A stretch of 64,000 nt of DNA from Corynebacterium glucuronolyticum DSM 44120. Lineage in GTDB: Bacteria; Actinomycetota; Actinomycetes; Mycobacteriales; Mycobacteriaceae. Shown piece after piece: positions 40,151 to 49,643 of the stretch. Numbering within the stretch: the first letter of the stretch is position 1; each line of letters starts with the position of its first letter. Under the pieces are notes generated by a model. That model was not told the origin of the DNA. It ran no database searches and worked only from the letters and a program-made list of their open reading frames with translations. The position numbers were made by a program, and so were the translations under genes. Location: the NCBI RefSeq assembly GCF_030440595.1, contig NZ_CP047452.1, positions 558,001 through 622,000 of the forward strand, written 5' to 3'.

Positions 40151-40612
40151 ATGAACGAATCGATGAATGCTGTTTCGAGCAAGCTGGCACTGTCGCGGGT
40201 GCTTTCGGCCGCCGTGTGGTGCCTCGTGCCGGCCGTCGCCTGCGCTGTTGCGGGATACCTGTGGTGGACATGGTTGTACGTGGGGGCGGTGGCGTTCGTC
40301 GTGTTGTTTGCGTACCTGTGTTGGTTGCTGCCGGCCCAGGTGCGCTACCTGGGGTGGCGGGAGGCCCCGGATGAGCTCATGATCACCCGCGGGAAGTTCT
40401 TCCACACGTTTACGGTGGTGCCCTACGGCCGCATCCAGTACGTCGATGTGACGCAGGGGCCGTTCCAGCGCCTCTTTGGCCTCAAGGTGGTGGCGGTGAA
40501 GACGGCGAGTGCGTCGACGGATGCGTCGATCCCCGGTCTGCCCGCAGTGGGGGCGGATGCGCTGCGTGACCGGTTGGCTGAGCGGGCGCGGGAGAGGATG
40601 AGTGGGCTGTGA
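40151..40612 (+). CDS. PH-domain membrane protein (YdbS-like)
   Basis: 153 residues from ATG 40151. Two hydrophobic segments (ACAVAGYLWWTWLYV, AVAFVVLFAYLCWLL) are followed by a bacterial PH (bPH2) domain with DELMITRGKFFHTFTVVPYGRIQYVDVTQGP. Membrane location is supported; the ligand is unknown. The stop overlaps the GTG of the partner PH gene by 3 bases (GTGA). TACCCT lies 7 nt before the start, a weak sign of a leaderless mRNA. Confidence 0.78.
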   Translation: MNESMNAVSSKLALSRVLSAAVWCLVPAVACAVAGYLWWTWLYVGAVAFVVLFAYLCWLLPAQVRYLGWREAPDELMITRGKFFHTFTVVPYGRIQYVDVTQGPFQRLFGLKVVAVKTASASTDASIPGLPAVGADALRDRLAERARERMSGL

Positions 40613-41928
40613 ACCAGTCGATTGAGTGGCGGCACGTCCACCGCCTCACCCCGTTTTTGCACTTTTGGACGGCGATTTTTGCGTTCCTCGCGGTCATGCT
40701 CGTCAATGTGAGTGACGAGCTGGTGGGTGCTGCCGGCGATATTGTCCATGAATCGGGCCCCTACCTGCGCTACATCGGCATCGGTGTGGGCGTAACTATG
40801 GTGTCTTGCCTGGTGTTGTGGGCGTTGTCTATGGTGTGGTGGCGGGCGCTCGGCTTCCGCTTCACTGCCGACGAGGTGCAAACCAAGCATGGCCTCATCC
40901 ACACACAGGTGCGCAGCGCTCGCTATGACCGCATCCAGGCCGTGGACATCAAGGAGTCGGTGATCGCCCGTCTCTTTGGGCTTGCTGCGGTGAACGTCGA
41001 GGTCGCCGGTGGTGTCGGTTCGTCCCTGCGGATCGAGTTCCTGACAAGGTCGGAGGCGGAGGCGGTGCGTGCGGAGGTCCTCCGGCTCCGGGATTCCTCT
41101 ACTCTTCCCTCGCTTGTCGACGATCGGGGCGACGTGATTATTCCCACTATCCCGGTCTCCACCACATTCGGTGCGGCGGCACTGCGCGTGGGCAACCTGT
41201 TCGCCGCCGGTTTTATGGGGCTCTCGCTGTGGGCCACGGGACTCGCCGGTGCGCTGCCCATTCTCCTCGGCATCGTCGTGGCGCTGTGGGGCGTGATCGA
41301 CCGCGCCTTCCACTACACGGCGTGGTTCGACGGCACTAACCTGTCCATTTCCTATGGCCTGGCCGATCTGCGCCGCCAGACGATTCCCGTCCACCGAGTC
41401 CACGGCGTGCGTGTCATCCAGCCGTGGGCGTGGCGCCTGACCGGCTGGTGGCGGGTGGAGTGCTCCGTCGCGGGTTACGGCCAGGGGGACAAGGAAAAGC
41501 CCACGCAGATCCTGCCGGTCGGCTCGTACGAGCAGGCGTGCCACGTGGCGCGCATCCTTGCCAAGTTCGGCCCGGATGAAGATTTCTCCGTCGCCGATCC
41601 GCGCGGTGCCACCGCCCCCACCTACGTCAGCCCCAAGCGGGCCATCTGGGCGAGCCCGCTCGACCGCGACCAGCAGGCCGTCACCCTTACCGGTGGCCGC
41701 GCCATCACCCACGAGGGGCGCTTCCACCGCGAGGTGAAGATCGTGGAGCTCGCGCACATTCAGGAGCTCACCGTCAAGCGTGGCCCGTTGAACCAGGCGT
41801 GGGATCTCGCCACCGTCCGCTTCGATCTTGTTCCTGGCCCGGTTTCTATGGCGGGCCACAATCTTTCTACCGAGGATGCCTTCGAGCTCACCGATCTGCT
41901 AAGAAAACGGGAGCTGCCTGCGTTATAG
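40609..41928 (+). CDS. PH-domain membrane protein (YdbT-like)
   Basis: 439 residues from GTG 40609. Membrane segment pairs lie near residues 15-75 and 195-225, with three PH-like domains between and after (ADEVQTKHGLIHTQVRSARYDRIQAVDIKES and SISYGLADLRRQTIPVHRVHGVRV). The YdbS-YdbT pair is common in Gram-positives, with roles in envelope or peptide resistance reported in Bacillus. Tightly coupled to the 153-residue partner. Confidence 0.8.
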   Translation: MNQSIEWRHVHRLTPFLHFWTAIFAFLAVMLVNVSDELVGAAGDIVHESGPYLRYIGIGVGVTMVSCLVLWALSMVWWRALGFRFTADEVQTKHGLIHTQVRSARYDRIQAVDIKESVIARLFGLAAVNVEVAGGVGSSLRIEFLTRSEAEAVRAEVLRLRDSSTLPSLVDDRGDVIIPTIPVSTTFGAAALRVGNLFAAGFMGLSLWATGLAGALPILLGIVVALWGVIDRAFHYTAWFDGTNLSISYGLADLRRQTIPVHRVHGVRVIQPWAWRLTGWWRVECSVAGYGQGDKEKPTQILPVGSYEQACHVARILAKFGPDEDFSVADPRGATAPTYVSPKRAIWASPLDRDQQAVTLTGGRAITHEGRFHREVKIVELAHIQELTVKRGPLNQAWDLATVRFDLVPGPVSMAGHNLSTEDAFELTDLLRKRELPAL

Positions 41929-41937
41929 CCGTATCTG

Positions 41938-41966
41938 TTGCGGGGGTGGGGGAGCCGTTTTATGAT
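41938..41966 (+). promoter_or_regulatory. Strong promoter of the 401-residue orphan gene
   Basis: TTGCGG and TATGAT are separated by 17 bp. The start codon lies 53 bp downstream, so this transcript has a normal leader, with ggggga before the ATG. Confidence 0.7.
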
Positions 41967-42019
41967 GGCGACAAGGCGCATAAGAAAGCGCACAATCTAA
42001 CTACATTTTGGGGGGATTT

Positions 42020-43225
42020 ATGGCTCAATCGGCCACCACAAAACAAGGTGATTTTTTCGTCTCACTGGTAAAGGAGACGGAAATTCTGGACGGTCCTGTG
42101 GATCTCGGAAGTTTTGGTGAGACGACCATCCAATTGCACTCGTTCGAGGATCTGTGTCTCGCAATGATGCCACTGGTGTGTGATCCGGATGCCCGTCTGG
42201 AGGAATTCAATGCGGCCTTTTCGGCCACCGCAGACTGGGACAGCGTAGAAGATCTCCTGGGGGGAGTCGCCGATGATCTCGAGATTCTGGAACCAGAAGA
42301 AGAGATGCTGCTGCGCACCATCGTGCTGGGAAACATGGGCGAGATGATGCTGAAGAACTCCCAGCCGGAACCCAAGTACCAGCAGCGGATGAGTGTCGAT
42401 GCGGACGGTGCCGGCGTGTATACCACGGCCGTGGAGGTGCTCAACGAGCCGGAGAAGTTCGGCTGGGAAAAATCCTGGCCCACCCGCTTCGGGCCGATGC
42501 TCTTCACCCTTATCGGGCTGTGCAATTTCACGCAGGAGCACCACACGTTCTTCGACGGCGACGCAGAAGAAATCGGGGAATTCCTGGCCAAGCGTTTCGA
42601 CCCTTTCCTACGGATGGTGCAGCTCGAAGCGCCACACTTGAAACTCCACTCGAAGCACCCGTTCCCACAGCAGGTACGCCAGTGGGTGAAAGACAACGTC
42701 CGGGGAGTTGCCCGCTTCGACGATGAGGAGGTTATGAGCATCGTCCTCGATGTCTTCCACAACATGGGGCTCATCAATATTGACCCCGGCTGTGGCGGGA
42801 TTTGCTGCAACAGTTACGCCTGGGAGGTTCTCGTCGAGCCACAGATGTACGCCACCCTCATGTGGCAAACGCTCCCCAGCTTCGTGAGCGACAGCGATCG
42901 CCCCATTGCGCTACTCGATGCCCTCGTCTCCTACCTCGGGGGCCCCGCCGTCGCCGAGCAGCTCGAGGTAAAACCCATTGAGCTGTACTCCAGGCTGCGC
43001 ACCCTCGCCGCGGAGATGGGGGACAAAGATGCCCGCGAGGCCCTCAAGTACAACTACATCGTCCGCTGCATTTTCGGCATCCAGAAAGCCAACTTTAAGC
43101 GATTGGGGGACAAGGCTCAGCTCACCGAGATGGGCCAGAAAGTGATGCGATACGCGCTGGCCAAGAACGTGGACACCGAGGCGGAATCGTGGGTGACCAT
43201 GAGGCAGGACCGTCGCGCCAGTTAG
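42020..43225 (+). CDS. Conserved hypothetical protein, 401 residues
   Basis: I do not recognise the family. It is soluble and acidic, with no signal peptide. N-terminal half is strongly acidic (LEILEPEEEMLLRTIVLGNMGEMML). It contains a Cys cluster CGGICC in NIDPGCGGICCNSYAWEV and an AT-rich codon tone no different from the neighbours. The ATG at 42020 has ggggga 4 nt upstream. It is transcribed alone from a strong promoter and shares TTAG with the trmL stop. No function is assigned. Confidence 0.65.
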   Translation: MAQSATTKQGDFFVSLVKETEILDGPVDLGSFGETTIQLHSFEDLCLAMMPLVCDPDARLEEFNAAFSATADWDSVEDLLGGVADDLEILEPEEEMLLRTIVLGNMGEMMLKNSQPEPKYQQRMSVDADGAGVYTTAVEVLNEPEKFGWEKSWPTRFGPMLFTLIGLCNFTQEHHTFFDGDAEEIGEFLAKRFDPFLRMVQLEAPHLKLHSKHPFPQQVRQWVKDNVRGVARFDDEEVMSIVLDVFHNMGLINIDPGCGGICCNSYAWEVLVEPQMYATLMWQTLPSFVSDSDRPIALLDALVSYLGGPAVAEQLEVKPIELYSRLRTLAAEMGDKDAREALKYNYIVRCIFGIQKANFKRLGDKAQLTEMGQKVMRYALAKNVDTEAESWVTMRQDRRAS

Positions 43226-43707
43226 ATGCCCTCCGGACAGCCAAGCTGCCGCCACGCCTCGTAGGTGGCCACAGCTGCGGCGTTGGAGAGGTTCATGGAC
43301 CTTCTGCCTTCCAGCATGGGGATGCGCACCTTGCTGGTGATGCGCGGGTGGGTCATCGCCTCGTCGGTAAGCCCCGTGGGCTCGGTGCCGAACAGGAGGA
43401 TGTCACCGAAGCGAAAGGAGACGTCGTACAACATCGAGGTAGTGTGACCTGTAAAAGCGAAGACACGCGCGCCGGGGAGCGTCGACAAGCAATCCTCCAG
43501 TGAATCGTGGACGGTGACGCGCGCGAGATCGTGGTAGTCCAGCCCAGCGCGACGCAGGTGCCGATCCTCCAAGTCGAACCCGAGGGGGCGGATGAGGTGG
43601 AGGTGCGCGCCCGTTCCCGCACACATTCGGATGGCATTTCCCGTATTCGGGGGGATAACGGGGTGCTCGAAAACAACATGGGCGAAAGGAGACGGGATTT
43701 TTGGCAT
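43222..43707 (-). CDS. trmL: tRNA (cytidine/uridine-34-2'-O)-methyltransferase TrmL
   Basis: 161 residues, standard SPOUT length. Motifs are NTGNAIRMCAGTGAHLHLIRPLGF, ILLFGTEPTGL and RIPMLEGRRSMNLSNAAAVATYEAWRQ, the last forming the knot that binds SAM. It methylates the wobble ribose of tRNA-Leu in related bacteria. Start codon is 9 bp from the divergent folD ATG. Neither gene has a clear Shine-Dalgarno. Confidence 0.92.
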   Translation of the reverse strand: MPKIPSPFAHVVFEHPVIPPNTGNAIRMCAGTGAHLHLIRPLGFDLEDRHLRRAGLDYHDLARVTVHDSLEDCLSTLPGARVFAFTGHTTSMLYDVSFRFGDILLFGTEPTGLTDEAMTHPRITSKVRIPMLEGRRSMNLSNAAAVATYEAWRQLGCPEGI

Positions 43708-43719
43708 ACTTAGATTATG
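43705..43719. promoter_or_regulatory. Compact divergent trmL/folD promoter region
   Basis: CATACT ends six bases before the folD ATG, and CATAAT on the reverse strand ends six bases before the trmL ATG. With only 9 bp between starts, each -10 overlaps the other gene's start. Both may be leaderless. Confidence 0.45.
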
Positions 43720-44583
43720 ACTGCTCTCAAGCTAGATGGAAAAATGTACCGCGACGAAATCTTCGTCGACCTGGAAAAGCGCGTCAAGGCGCTGAAGGAC
43801 AAGGGCATCACCCCCGGGCTTGCCACCGTGCTCGTCGGCGAGAACCCCGCCAGCCAGTCCTACGTCAAGATGAAGCACAAGGACTGCGAGAAAATCGGCA
43901 TCAACTCGATCCGCAAAGACCTGCCTGAGGACATCACGCAGGAGGAGCTGTTCGCCGTCATTGACGAGCTGAACGAGGATCCCGCCTGCACCGGCTACAT
44001 CGTGCAGTTGCCGATCCCCAAGCACCTCGACGAAAACGCCGTGCTTGAGCGCATTGACCCGGCCAAGGATGTCGACGGCCTGCACCCGGTGAACCTGGGC
44101 AAGCTCGTCCTCAACGAGCCGGCACCGCTGCCGTGTACCCCGAATGGCTGCATCCACCTCCTGCGTCGCTTCGATATTCCGCTGGAAGGCGCGAAGGTCA
44201 CCGTCATCGGCCGTGGCGTGACTGTCGGTCGCCCGATCGGCCTCATGCTCACCCGTCGCAGCGAAAACTGCACAGTGACGCTCTGCCACACCGGCACGAA
44301 GGACCTCGTCGCCGAGACCCGACAGGCGGACATCATCATCGCTGCCTCCGGCCAGCCACACATGCTCACCCCCGACATGATTAAGGAAGGTGCTGCGCTT
44401 CTCGACGTCGGTGTCTCCCGCAAGGATGGCAAGCTCCTCGGCGATGTCCACCCGGACTGCTGGGAGAAGGCCGGTGCTATCTCGCCGAACCCGGGCGGTG
44501 TTGGCCCGCTGACTCGCGCGTTCCTCGTGCGCAATGTGGTGGAGACCGCTGAGCGCCAGGCGGGGATCACCCCGAGTGAGTAA
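43717..44583 (+). CDS. folD: Methylene-THF dehydrogenase/cyclohydrolase FolD
   Basis: 288 residues. [14 protein letters not shown] has the catalytic Lys, and [24 protein letters not shown] and [18 protein letters not shown] the substrate and NADP sites. It interconverts methylene- and formyl-tetrahydrofolate. It supplies the substrate pool used by MetF, encoded 3 kb downstream. The 3' end overlaps the DUF3017 gene by 8 nt. Confidence 0.96.
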   Translation: MTALKLDGKMYRDEIFVDLEKRVKALKDKGITPGLATVLVGENPASQSYVKMKHKDCEKIGINSIRKDLPEDITQEELFAVIDELNEDPACTGYIVQLPIPKHLDENAVLERIDPAKDVDGLHPVNLGKLVLNEPAPLPCTPNGCIHLLRRFDIPLEGAKVTVIGRGVTVGRPIGLMLTRRSENCTVTLCHTGTKDLVAETRQADIIIAASGQPHMLTPDMIKEGAALLDVGVSRKDGKLLGDVHPDCWEKAGAISPNPGGVGPLTRAFLVRNVVETAERQAGITPSE

Positions 44584-44908
44584 TACTCCAGCTGTTGGCC
44601 TCGACAACCCGCATGACGTCGACCTGCCGCCCTCCCGCCTGCCTCAGACGTGGCAGAAGGCGGGGGTAGCGCTGTTCTGCGTCGTCTTGGCGCTGGTGCT
44701 GGTGTTCCTGTTCACTGACCACTGGCGTCGTGCGACGTTTGTCCTCGGTGCGGACTTCATGTTCCTCGCCGTTTTGCGCCTGACCTGCGATTCGCACATA
44801 CTCGGTGTGCTTGCCGTACGGTCTCAGCGTTTCGACGCCCTGTTCACGGCATCTGTCGGAACGGTGATGATGATCCTCGCGTCCTCGGTCGACGCGCTTG
44901 GCAGCTAG
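44576..44908 (+). CDS. DUF3017-like small membrane protein, 110 residues
   Basis: GTG 44576 overlaps the folD end by 8 nt, so translation is coupled. Three hydrophobic segments ([46 protein letters not shown]) fit the DUF3017 family found after folD in actinobacteria. The role is unknown. A strong terminator follows the gene. Confidence 0.7.
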   Translation: MSNTPAVGLDNPHDVDLPPSRLPQTWQKAGVALFCVVLALVLVFLFTDHWRRATFVLGADFMFLAVLRLTCDSHILGVLAVRSQRFDALFTASVGTVMMILASSVDALGS

Positions 44909-44913
44909 ACACG

Positions 44914-44951
44914 AAAAATGAGACGGGTTTTCGGACCCGTCTCATTTTTTT
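44914..44951. terminator. Terminator after folD-DUF3017
   Basis: Arms aaatgagacgggt and acccgtctcattt with a T7 run on the + strand and an A run on the other side, so it serves both convergent genes. Confidence 0.9.
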
Positions 44952-44959
44952 GTTGCGCT

Positions 44960-45235
44960 CTAGCGCGCCTTTTTTACTTCGTATGCTGCCTCGGCGACAC
45001 CGACGCCGGGGTGTTCCTCGCGGTACTTCTTTACCTCGGCTGTGTCGGCGCTCGGACCATTCAGCTTGCGGTATTTCTGAGCGAACGCGAGGTCTTTGTT
45101 TGTGGGGAATCCTGTGATAATGAAGTACACGGGAATGGCCAGCAAAAATATGGCCCACGTGGGGTTGTTTACGAGGCAATATACCCACGCAACGCCGAAG
45201 ACTATAAGACCTGCATATCGGATCGTGGAATTCAT
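44960..45235 (-). CDS. Small membrane protein, 91 residues
   Basis: ATG 45235 follows AGGAGG at 9 nt. Two hydrophobic segments (YAGLIVFGVAWVYCLV and WAIFLLAIPVYFIITGF) and a charged cytoplasmic tail (FAQKYRKLNGPSADTAEVKKYREEHP). I do not recognise the family. It lies downstream of metX by 97 bp on the same strand and may be read through from it. Confidence 0.6.
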   Translation of the reverse strand: MNSTIRYAGLIVFGVAWVYCLVNNPTWAIFLLAIPVYFIITGFPTNKDLAFAQKYRKLNGPSADTAEVKKYREEHPGVGVAEAAYEVKKAR

Positions 45236-45332
45236 TTCAATGTACCTCCTGGTCCAATGTGTGCCCCAGCCTACGAAAAGGAGTGTGGGCTGCGCAACGA
45301 AATGCCGGCATTCCCAGCAAACTGTTAGTTGT

Positions 45333-46385
45333 TTACACGTGGAAGAAGTTTCGGAATATGCGGTCGAGCTGGCGGGTCTCGGCAAGGAACGCGTCGTGGC
45401 CGATGGGGGAGACGATCTTATGCATGCCGATCACGTTTCCTAGATTGCGGGCGAGGTGCTCCTGCTGGTGGTAGGGGTAGAGGATGTCGGTGTCCACACC
45501 GGCGACCATCGTCGGCACGTCGGTGGAGGCCAGCGCCTTGATGAGGCCACCGCGGCCACGGCCCACATCGTGCCGATTGAGGGCCTCCGTAAGGGCCACG
45601 TAGGAGCCCGGGTCAAACCGCAGGACGAGTTTTTCCGCCTGGTGGTCAAGGTAGCTTTGCACCTGGAAGCGCTGCTTGGGGTCGCGGTAGGGGCCGAGTG
45701 GATTCTCCCGATCCTGAGCGCCCACGCCGAAGCGTTCGTCGATTTCCTGCTCACCGCGGTAGGTGAGGTGCGCGACGCGCCGGGCAGCAGCCATGCCGTT
45801 CGACGGCGAAACCCCGTGGGAGTAGAAGTCGCCGCCGTACCAGTGGGGATCCTGTTCGATGAACTGGATCTGCGCGGTCTGGATACCGATCTGCCAGGCG
45901 CTGGCGCGGGCGGAGACGGCGAGGAGGAAGGCGCGGTCAAGAAGCTCGGGGTGGGAGACCTCCCACTCGAGCGCGCGAGCCCCGCCCATGGAGCCGCCCA
46001 TGACGGCAAACAGGTGCTCTACGCCGATTGCTTTAAGGAACTGGTATTCCACCTCTACCTGGTCGCGGATGGAAATGGCGGGGAAGCGGGAGCCGTAGGC
46101 TGCGCCGTCGTCGGGGTGGGGGCTCGATGGCCCGGTTGTGCCCTTGCAGCCGCCGAGGACGTTCGTGCAGATGACGAAGTATTGGCGGGTGTCGATGGCC
46201 AAGCCTGGTCCGATGAGTCCCGGCCACCACTCGTCGGCGTGCTGGTCGCCGGTGAGGGCATGCTCGACCAGGACGGCGTTATCGCCACGGAAGGTGCCCC
46301 ATGTGCGGTAGGACACCTCCACATTGGGAATACGCGCGCCGGCCTCTGTCACGAATTCCCCGATGGAAACGTGATAGTTGGTCAT
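45333..46385 (-). CDS. metX: Homoserine O-acetyltransferase MetX
   Basis: 350 residues from ATG 46385, with AAAGGA at 7 nt; ATG 46391 is too close to that site. The alpha/beta-hydrolase nucleophile is in AVMGGSMGGARALEW, the acid in GVDTDILYPY and His in GHDAFLAE. It makes O-acetylhomoserine for MetY. Last gene of metY-metE-metF-metX. Confidence 0.95.
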   Translation of the reverse strand: MTNYHVSIGEFVTEAGARIPNVEVSYRTWGTFRGDNAVLVEHALTGDQHADEWWPGLIGPGLAIDTRQYFVICTNVLGGCKGTTGPSSPHPDDGAAYGSRFPAISIRDQVEVEYQFLKAIGVEHLFAVMGGSMGGARALEWEVSHPELLDRAFLLAVSARASAWQIGIQTAQIQFIEQDPHWYGGDFYSHGVSPSNGMAAARRVAHLTYRGEQEIDERFGVGAQDRENPLGPYRDPKQRFQVQSYLDHQAEKLVLRFDPGSYVALTEALNRHDVGRGRGGLIKALASTDVPTMVAGVDTDILYPYHQQEHLARNLGNVIGMHKIVSPIGHDAFLAETRQLDRIFRNFFHV

Positions 46386-46408
46386 GAGCATGTCCTTTCG
46401 GCTACTGG

Positions 46409-47317
46409 TCAGGCAAAGGCGAGCACCTTGCGGTGCGCGGCCCGGGCTGGTGTGACGGAGATGAGGTTACTCACCGCATCATTGATCCGGCGTGCGATGA
46501 ACGGGTTGTTCATGGTGTACAGGTGGATGCCGTCAACGCCCTGTGTGATGAGGTCGATGATCTGGTCCACGGCGTAGGCGATGCCTGCATCGCGCATGGC
46601 GCGTGGGTTGTCGCCGAAGCGATCCATCATGCGACGGAATTTCGGCGGGATATCCGCCCCGCACAGGGACGTGATGCGCTCGATCTGCGCCTTGTTCACC
46701 ACGGGCATGATACCGGCCTCGATGGGCACGTTGATGCCAGCGAGGTCGCAGCGCTCAAGGAAGTCGTAGAAGTGCGCATTGTTGAAGAACAGCTGCGAGA
46801 TGAGGTGGTTGGCCCCTGCATCTACCTTTCGCTTGAGATTCCGGATATCGTCCACGCGGTTGGGGCACTCGGGGTGTTTTTCCGGGTAGCATGCGGCAAT
46901 GATGTTGAGGTCCGTGTGCTCCTTCACAAAGGCGATGAGGTCGCTGGCGTGGGGGAAGTGTCCGGAGGGGGCTTCGCCGCCGACAGGGAGGTCGCCGCGC
47001 AGGGCAAGCACGTTTTCAATGCCGTAGGATTCCATTTCGTGCAGACGCTGTAATACCTGGTCCCGCGTCAGGCTGATGGCGGGGAGGTGGGCGACGCCTT
47101 CGATCTGGTAATACTTCTTGATCGTGGAGGCGATAGGGAACGTGTGCGTGTTGTCGCCGGCGCCGACAGCGCCAAAGGTAACGGAGATGAAGTCGGGGTG
47201 GGTGCCTTCCAGGCCGTCCAGGGTGTCGTAGATGGTTTTGATGGACGATGTCTTCTTCGGGGGAAAGATCTCGAGAGAGAAGACCGTCTTCTTTTCAAAA
47301 AGTTCTGTTGTTTTCAT
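46409..47317 (-). CDS. metF: 5,10-Methylenetetrahydrofolate reductase MetF
   Basis: 302 residues from ATG 47317 (MKTTELFEKK). A GTG 30 bp upstream is open. VFSLEIFPPKK, PDFISVTFGAVG and NVLALRGDLP are FAD and folate site segments. It supplies methyl-THF to MetE, encoded just upstream in the transcript. The 74-bp metE-metF gap holds an 11-bp hairpin. Confidence 0.94.
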   Translation of the reverse strand: MKTTELFEKKTVFSLEIFPPKKTSSIKTIYDTLDGLEGTHPDFISVTFGAVGAGDNTHTFPIASTIKKYYQIEGVAHLPAISLTRDQVLQRLHEMESYGIENVLALRGDLPVGGEAPSGHFPHASDLIAFVKEHTDLNIIAACYPEKHPECPNRVDDIRNLKRKVDAGANHLISQLFFNNAHFYDFLERCDLAGINVPIEAGIMPVVNKAQIERITSLCGADIPPKFRRMMDRFGDNPRAMRDAGIAYAVDQIIDLITQGVDGIHLYTMNNPFIARRINDAVSNLISVTPARAAHRKVLAFA

Positions 47318-47351
47318 GATGTGGGGCTTCTCTTTTTTATGGTGCACGTGT

Positions 47352-47380
47352 GCCAGTGGGAGACGTGGCCTCCCACTGGC
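47352..47380. other. 11-bp perfect hairpin in the metE-metF gap
   Basis: gccagtgggag (47352-47362) pairs with ctcccactggc (47370-47380). On the transcribed (reverse) strand no T run follows, so it is unlikely to be a simple terminator. An mRNA processing or stabilising role is possible. Confidence 0.5.
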
Positions 47381-47390
47381 GGTGGTTTTT

Positions 47391-49625
47391 CTACGCGAGT
47401 TCCTCGCGTGCCTGTCGCGCGGCGGCGACGAGGTTGATCAGGCTGGCGCGGGTTTCCTCCTCGCCGCGGGTCTTCAGGCCGCAGTCGGGGTTGACCCACA
47501 GTTTGGATACGTCGATTTTGTCGGCGATGCGCTTGATCTGGGCGACGATCTCTTCGGTGGAGGGGACGCGCGGGGAGTGGATGTCGTATACGCCGGGGCC
47601 GATGTTGGTGCGGAAGTCGCATTCAACGAGGGCGTCGAGGATTTCCAGGTCGGACCGGGATGCTTCGAAGGTGATGACATCTGCGTCCAGGGCGTCGATG
47701 GCCGGGAGGATATCGGTGAACTGGCTGTAGCACATGTGCGTGTGGATTTGCGTCTCGGCTGCGACGCCGCTGTGCACGAGGCGGAAGGCGGGGATGGCAA
47801 AGTCGAGGTATTCGCTGAACCAGTCGGAGCGGCGCAGGGGCAGCTTCTCGCGGAGCGCGGCCTCGTCCACCTGGATGATCCGGATGCCGGCCTTCTCCAG
47901 GTCGAGGACCTCGTCGCGGATGGCGAGGGCAATCTGCAGGATGGATTCCTTGATCGTGATGTCCTCGCGGGGGAAGGACCAGTTGAGGATAGTCACAGGC
48001 CCGGTGAGCATGCCCTTGACAGGCTTGTCGGTGAGGGATTGCGCGTAGGCTGACCAGTCCACTGTGATGGCGTCGGGCCGCGAGACATCGCCCCACACGA
48101 GTGGCGGTTTGACGCAGCGGGTGCCGTAGGACTGGACCCAGCCGTTGCGGGTGAAGAGGAAGCCGTCGAGGTGCTGGCCGAAGTATTCGACCATGTCGTT
48201 GCGCTCGTACTCGCCGTGGACAATGACGTCGAGTCCGGTGTCGTCTTGCCAGGCGACGCATTCGGCGATCTTCTTCTTGTTGAAGTCGGTGTATTCCTCG
48301 ACGGTGATGTCACCCTGTTTGTACGCCTTGCGCGTCGCCTTGACGTCTTTGGTCTGAGGGAAGGAGCCGATGGTGGTGGTGGGGAGCGGCGGGAGGTTGA
48401 ACTCGCGGCGTTGGATCGCGTCGCGTTCCTCGCGGGCTGGGCTGCGCGTGTAGTCGTTGTCGGCGATGGCGGCGACGCGTTCTTGTACCTTGCGGTTGGT
48501 CACGTCCTCGCGTGGGCCGAGGCCGTTGTCGGTCGCTCCCTCATTGAGGGCCACGAGTTCTCCGAGCTTTTCGACGGCGAATGCGAGGTGAGCGACATAG
48601 GCCGGGTCGAGATCGGTTTCGGCTGCAACGGTGTACGGCACGTGGAGTAGGGAGCAAGAGGTGGTGAGGACAACATTTTCTGTTACGCCACGAATAGAGG
48701 AGAGAAGCTCCTGGGTGCGGGCGAAGTCGTTACGCCAGATATTCTTGCCGTTAACAACGCCAGCGTAGAGGACCTTGTCTTCCGGGAACCCATACTCGTG
48801 GAGAAGCTCGAGAGAGCGGCGACCTTCCACAAAGTCCAACCCAATGCCGTCGATAGGCAACGAGGTGAGAGCGGTGTAACTGTCGCGCACGTTTCCGAAG
48901 TACGTCTGGACGAGGACTTTGAGCCCACCCTTGTGGGCGAGGAGAGCCTCATAGAGGCGGGTGAAGCGGGCGAGGTCATCGTCGGTGAGATCGACGACCA
49001 GGGACGGCTCATCGAGCTGCACCCAGCTGGCGCCCACCTCGGTGGCGCGTTCGAGGAACTCCCCGTACGCAGCGGCGAGCTGGTCGAGGACTGCCTCCTC
49101 GTCGACACCGTCTTCCTTCTTCGCCAGCTGGAAGAGAGTGAACGGGCCAACGATGACCGGCCGGGTGTCGATGCCGAGTTCCTTGGCCTCGCGGTACTGG
49201 TCGAGAGGTCCGGTTCCAGTCAGCGCGATGGTTTCGGAAGGTTCGATCTCCGGCTCGATGTAGTGGTAGTTCGTGTTGAACCACTTCTTCATCGGCAGGG
49301 CCTTCACATCGCCCTTGTTGCCCTGGTAGCCGCGGGCCTGCGCGAAGTAGGTCTCGAGAGAATCGAGGCCAAGGTCACGGTAGCGCTTCGGGGCGAGCCC
49401 GAAGAGGGCAGCAGCATCGAGGGTCTGATCGTAGAAGGAGAAGTCACCGGAGGGGATCTGGTCAATTCCCGCATCCTTGATGAGCTTCCACTGGTCGGCG
49501 CGCAGCTCGGCGCCGGTGGCGCGCAGCTCGTCGGCGGTGATCTCTCCACGGAAGAATTTCTCGGTGGCGAACTTCAGTTCGCGGTGGGCACCCACGCGGG
49601 GGAAGCCGATGATTGTAGTCGTCAT
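47391..49625 (-). CDS. metE: Cobalamin-independent methionine synthase MetE
   Basis: 744 residues. The N-terminal half has [19 protein letters not shown] and the folate-binding region. The C-terminal catalytic half has HTHMCYSQF (Zn ligands His and Cys), [14 protein letters not shown] and [12 protein letters not shown] (last Zn Cys). It transfers the methyl group of methyl-THF to homocysteine. It lies 18 bp after metY. Confidence 0.97.
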   Translation of the reverse strand: MTTTIIGFPRVGAHRELKFATEKFFRGEITADELRATGAELRADQWKLIKDAGIDQIPSGDFSFYDQTLDAAALFGLAPKRYRDLGLDSLETYFAQARGYQGNKGDVKALPMKKWFNTNYHYIEPEIEPSETIALTGTGPLDQYREAKELGIDTRPVIVGPFTLFQLAKKEDGVDEEAVLDQLAAAYGEFLERATEVGASWVQLDEPSLVVDLTDDDLARFTRLYEALLAHKGGLKVLVQTYFGNVRDSYTALTSLPIDGIGLDFVEGRRSLELLHEYGFPEDKVLYAGVVNGKNIWRNDFARTQELLSSIRGVTENVVLTTSCSLLHVPYTVAAETDLDPAYVAHLAFAVEKLGELVALNEGATDNGLGPREDVTNRKVQERVAAIADNDYTRSPAREERDAIQRREFNLPPLPTTTIGSFPQTKDVKATRKAYKQGDITVEEYTDFNKKKIAECVAWQDDTGLDVIVHGEYERNDMVEYFGQHLDGFLFTRNGWVQSYGTRCVKPPLVWGDVSRPDAITVDWSAYAQSLTDKPVKGMLTGPVTILNWSFPREDITIKESILQIALAIRDEVLDLEKAGIRIIQVDEAALREKLPLRRSDWFSEYLDFAIPAFRLVHSGVAAETQIHTHMCYSQFTDILPAIDALDADVITFEASRSDLEILDALVECDFRTNIGPGVYDIHSPRVPSTEEIVAQIKRIADKIDVSKLWVNPDCGLKTRGEEETRASLINLVAAARQAREELA

Positions 49626-49643
49626 GGCAGTAAAGGAATCTTT

